NCBI GenBank assembly: GCA_003694525.1
Contig: RFLK01000088.1
Span: 1 to 6,018, forward strand
Length of the DNA stretch: 6,018 nucleotides
From: Candidatus Woesearchaeota archaeon
GTDB lineage: Archaea > Nanobdellota > Nanobdellia > Woesearchaeales > ARS49
Reading direction: 5' to 3'
Each line of letters opens with the position of its first letter. Within the stretch, counting starts at the first letter, position 1. The notes below the pieces were generated by a model that saw nothing but the letters and a program-made list of their open reading frames with translations, did no database searches and had not been told where the DNA came from. Both the position numbers and the translations under genes were made by a program. This document shows positions 5,411 to 6,018 of this stretch, piece by piece.

Positions 5411-6018
5411 CAGCCAAAACACCCCCCTTCAATCTCAACATTGCGCACTGCAACCTGGAACTGCAAGGGTGAGAGGCCGTACGCGCTTGAGTGAGAATCA
5501 ACAACCTTCAAAACGTACGCCTTCTCAAAAGGCTCTGCAAAAGAGTATATATTAACAGAATTATCCGAAACGTTATACTTGTCACAAAGACGGCCAAGAA
5601 GGAAAGTTTGACCATTGCGCGCGGCAATATCCTGCGCAAGATCGCGCGTTATCTCATACAAACGCTCAAAACGCAATGGAACAACAACATTAAACTCCTC
5701 AACAAGCAAGGATTCATCGCCCACTCTTGCCCTTACAGGATAGAACAAGGAGAAAACAACATCCTCCCTCTCGGGGCGCGAGAGCACAGTAAGATCAACA
5801 TTCCTTTGAGAATAATCAACAATAGCGCGGGACTCATCAAAGCCTATGCCTTTCCAATCAATGTTCGGAATGTCAAACTCAACCCCTTGAACGTCGCTAA
5901 AATCAACACAATCCTGAACGTTGACAAGCACAAACCTCTCAAGCTGGCCAACAATCGCTGAAAAATTCCTCAACGAAACCTTATCTTTATTGACAACATA
6001 AGGGACTATGGATCCTGC
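5410..6018 (-). CDS. Beta-rich, probably cell-surface archaeal protein, 3' part only
   Basis: The minus frame is open from the window edge (6018) to TGA at 5410-5412, giving 202 residues of the C-terminal part. No ATG start is seen. The TTG at 5971-5973 is preceded by coding-like sequence in the same frame (S-I-V-P-Y-V-V-N-K-D-K-V-S), so the gene almost certainly starts beyond the window. The fragment alternates short beta strands (RFVLVNVQDC, DLTVLSR, VVFSLFYPVRARV, EEFNVVVPLRF) with one helical part (RLYEITRDLAQDIAARN), then NVSDNSVNIYSF and a final strand ending VRNVEIEGGCFG. It has three cysteines and no catalytic motif. The pattern of a Cys at the end of a helix, FYPV, and a strand leading into a helix resembles, from memory, exported proteins common in Woesearchaeota-type genomes that carry an N-terminal membrane anchor; that anchor would lie outside the window. 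It overlaps the next gene by one base, so the two form an operon. Confidence 0.8.
   Translation of the reverse strand, partial: AGSIVPYVVNKDKVSLRNFSAIVGQLERFVLVNVQDCVDFSDVQGVEFDIPNIDWKGIGFDESRAIVDYSQRNVDLTVLSRPEREDVVFSLFYPVRARVGDESLLVEEFNVVVPLRFERLYEITRDLAQDIAARNGQTFLLGRLCDKYNVSDNSVNIYSFAEPFEKAYVLKVVDSHSSAYGLSPLQFQVAVRNVEIEGGCFG
5413..5424 (-). promoter_or_regulatory. Shine-Dalgarno inside the upstream gene, deciding the ATG start at 5410
   Basis: On the minus strand AAGGGGGGTG is followed by nine bases (TTTTGGCTG) and then ATG at 5410. The run can pair with the archaeal 16S 3' end (CACCUCC) with one G-U pair. The alternative GTG at 5420-5422 is itself the last three bases of this motif and has no ribosome site of its own. 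The ATG shares its A with the upstream stop (TGATG), a usual arrangement for coupled translation, and it puts the basic RSRKPSK of the signal peptide right at the N-terminus. Confidence 0.65.

Noticed and set aside
5491..5961. 156-codon open frame on the plus strand
   Set aside because: Antisense to the partial minus gene, which has a far more protein-like sequence and coupled translation with its neighbour. The plus product is a low-complexity Asn/Ile/Lys/Arg string.
1..6018. CRISPR array, tRNA or rRNA gene, insertion sequence, defence system
   Set aside because: No regularly spaced repeats, tRNA or rRNA-like segments, transposase motifs or terminal inverted repeats were found on either strand, and no nuclease, helicase or toxin-antitoxin motif is encoded.

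Overview
The window joins two unrelated pieces of DNA. Bases 1 to about 360 are part of a bacterial GGDEF (diguanylate cyclase) gene on the minus strand. It is cyanobacterial in style: it carries a HIP1 octamer (GCGATCGC, 224-231) and the usual GGDEF core. Everything after about 361 looks archaeal, most likely from a DPANN lineage near Woesearchaeota/Pacearchaeota. The reasons are heavy use of AGA/AGG and ATA codons, a TATA-type box instead of a bacterial promoter, an archaeal-style Shine-Dalgarno, and large cysteine-bearing exported proteins of a kind I associate with those genomes. The lineage is inferred, since no rRNA or housekeeping marker is present. The join breaks reading frames on both sides, so a metagenome assembly chimera is the simplest explanation.

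Layout: (1) 1-360, minus, GGDEF fragment, cut at the window edge and at the join. (2) 361-1725, plus, an unrecognised protein with seven cysteines whose 5' end was lost at the join. (3) 1771-2664, plus, an integral membrane protein with about eight TM segments, preceded by a TATA-like box that suggests its own, near-leaderless promoter. (4) 2665-2725, a 61-base gap between convergent genes. (5) 2726-5410, minus, an 894-residue exported mosaic protein: Sec signal peptide, beta-rich N-terminal half, thrombospondin type 3 calcium loop, cysteine-rich region, glycine-zipper hydrophobic segment, and a C-terminal domain resembling peptidase M64. (6) 5410-6018, minus, the 3' part of another gene, overlapping gene 5 by one base (TGATG). 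No gap between genes exceeds 300 bases.

The most interesting item is the C-terminal domain of gene 5. It keeps the M64 fold signatures (VDLLFIADGF, the PFK/FN segment, CPDRDVVVFLS, RPTxNSxM), but the metal-binding HExxH stretch reads QLMGR and the following Asp is Phe. It therefore looks like a pseudopeptidase turned into a binding or structural surface module. It is co-translated with another apparently extracytoplasmic beta-rich protein, so the two minus-strand genes may build one cell-surface assembly.
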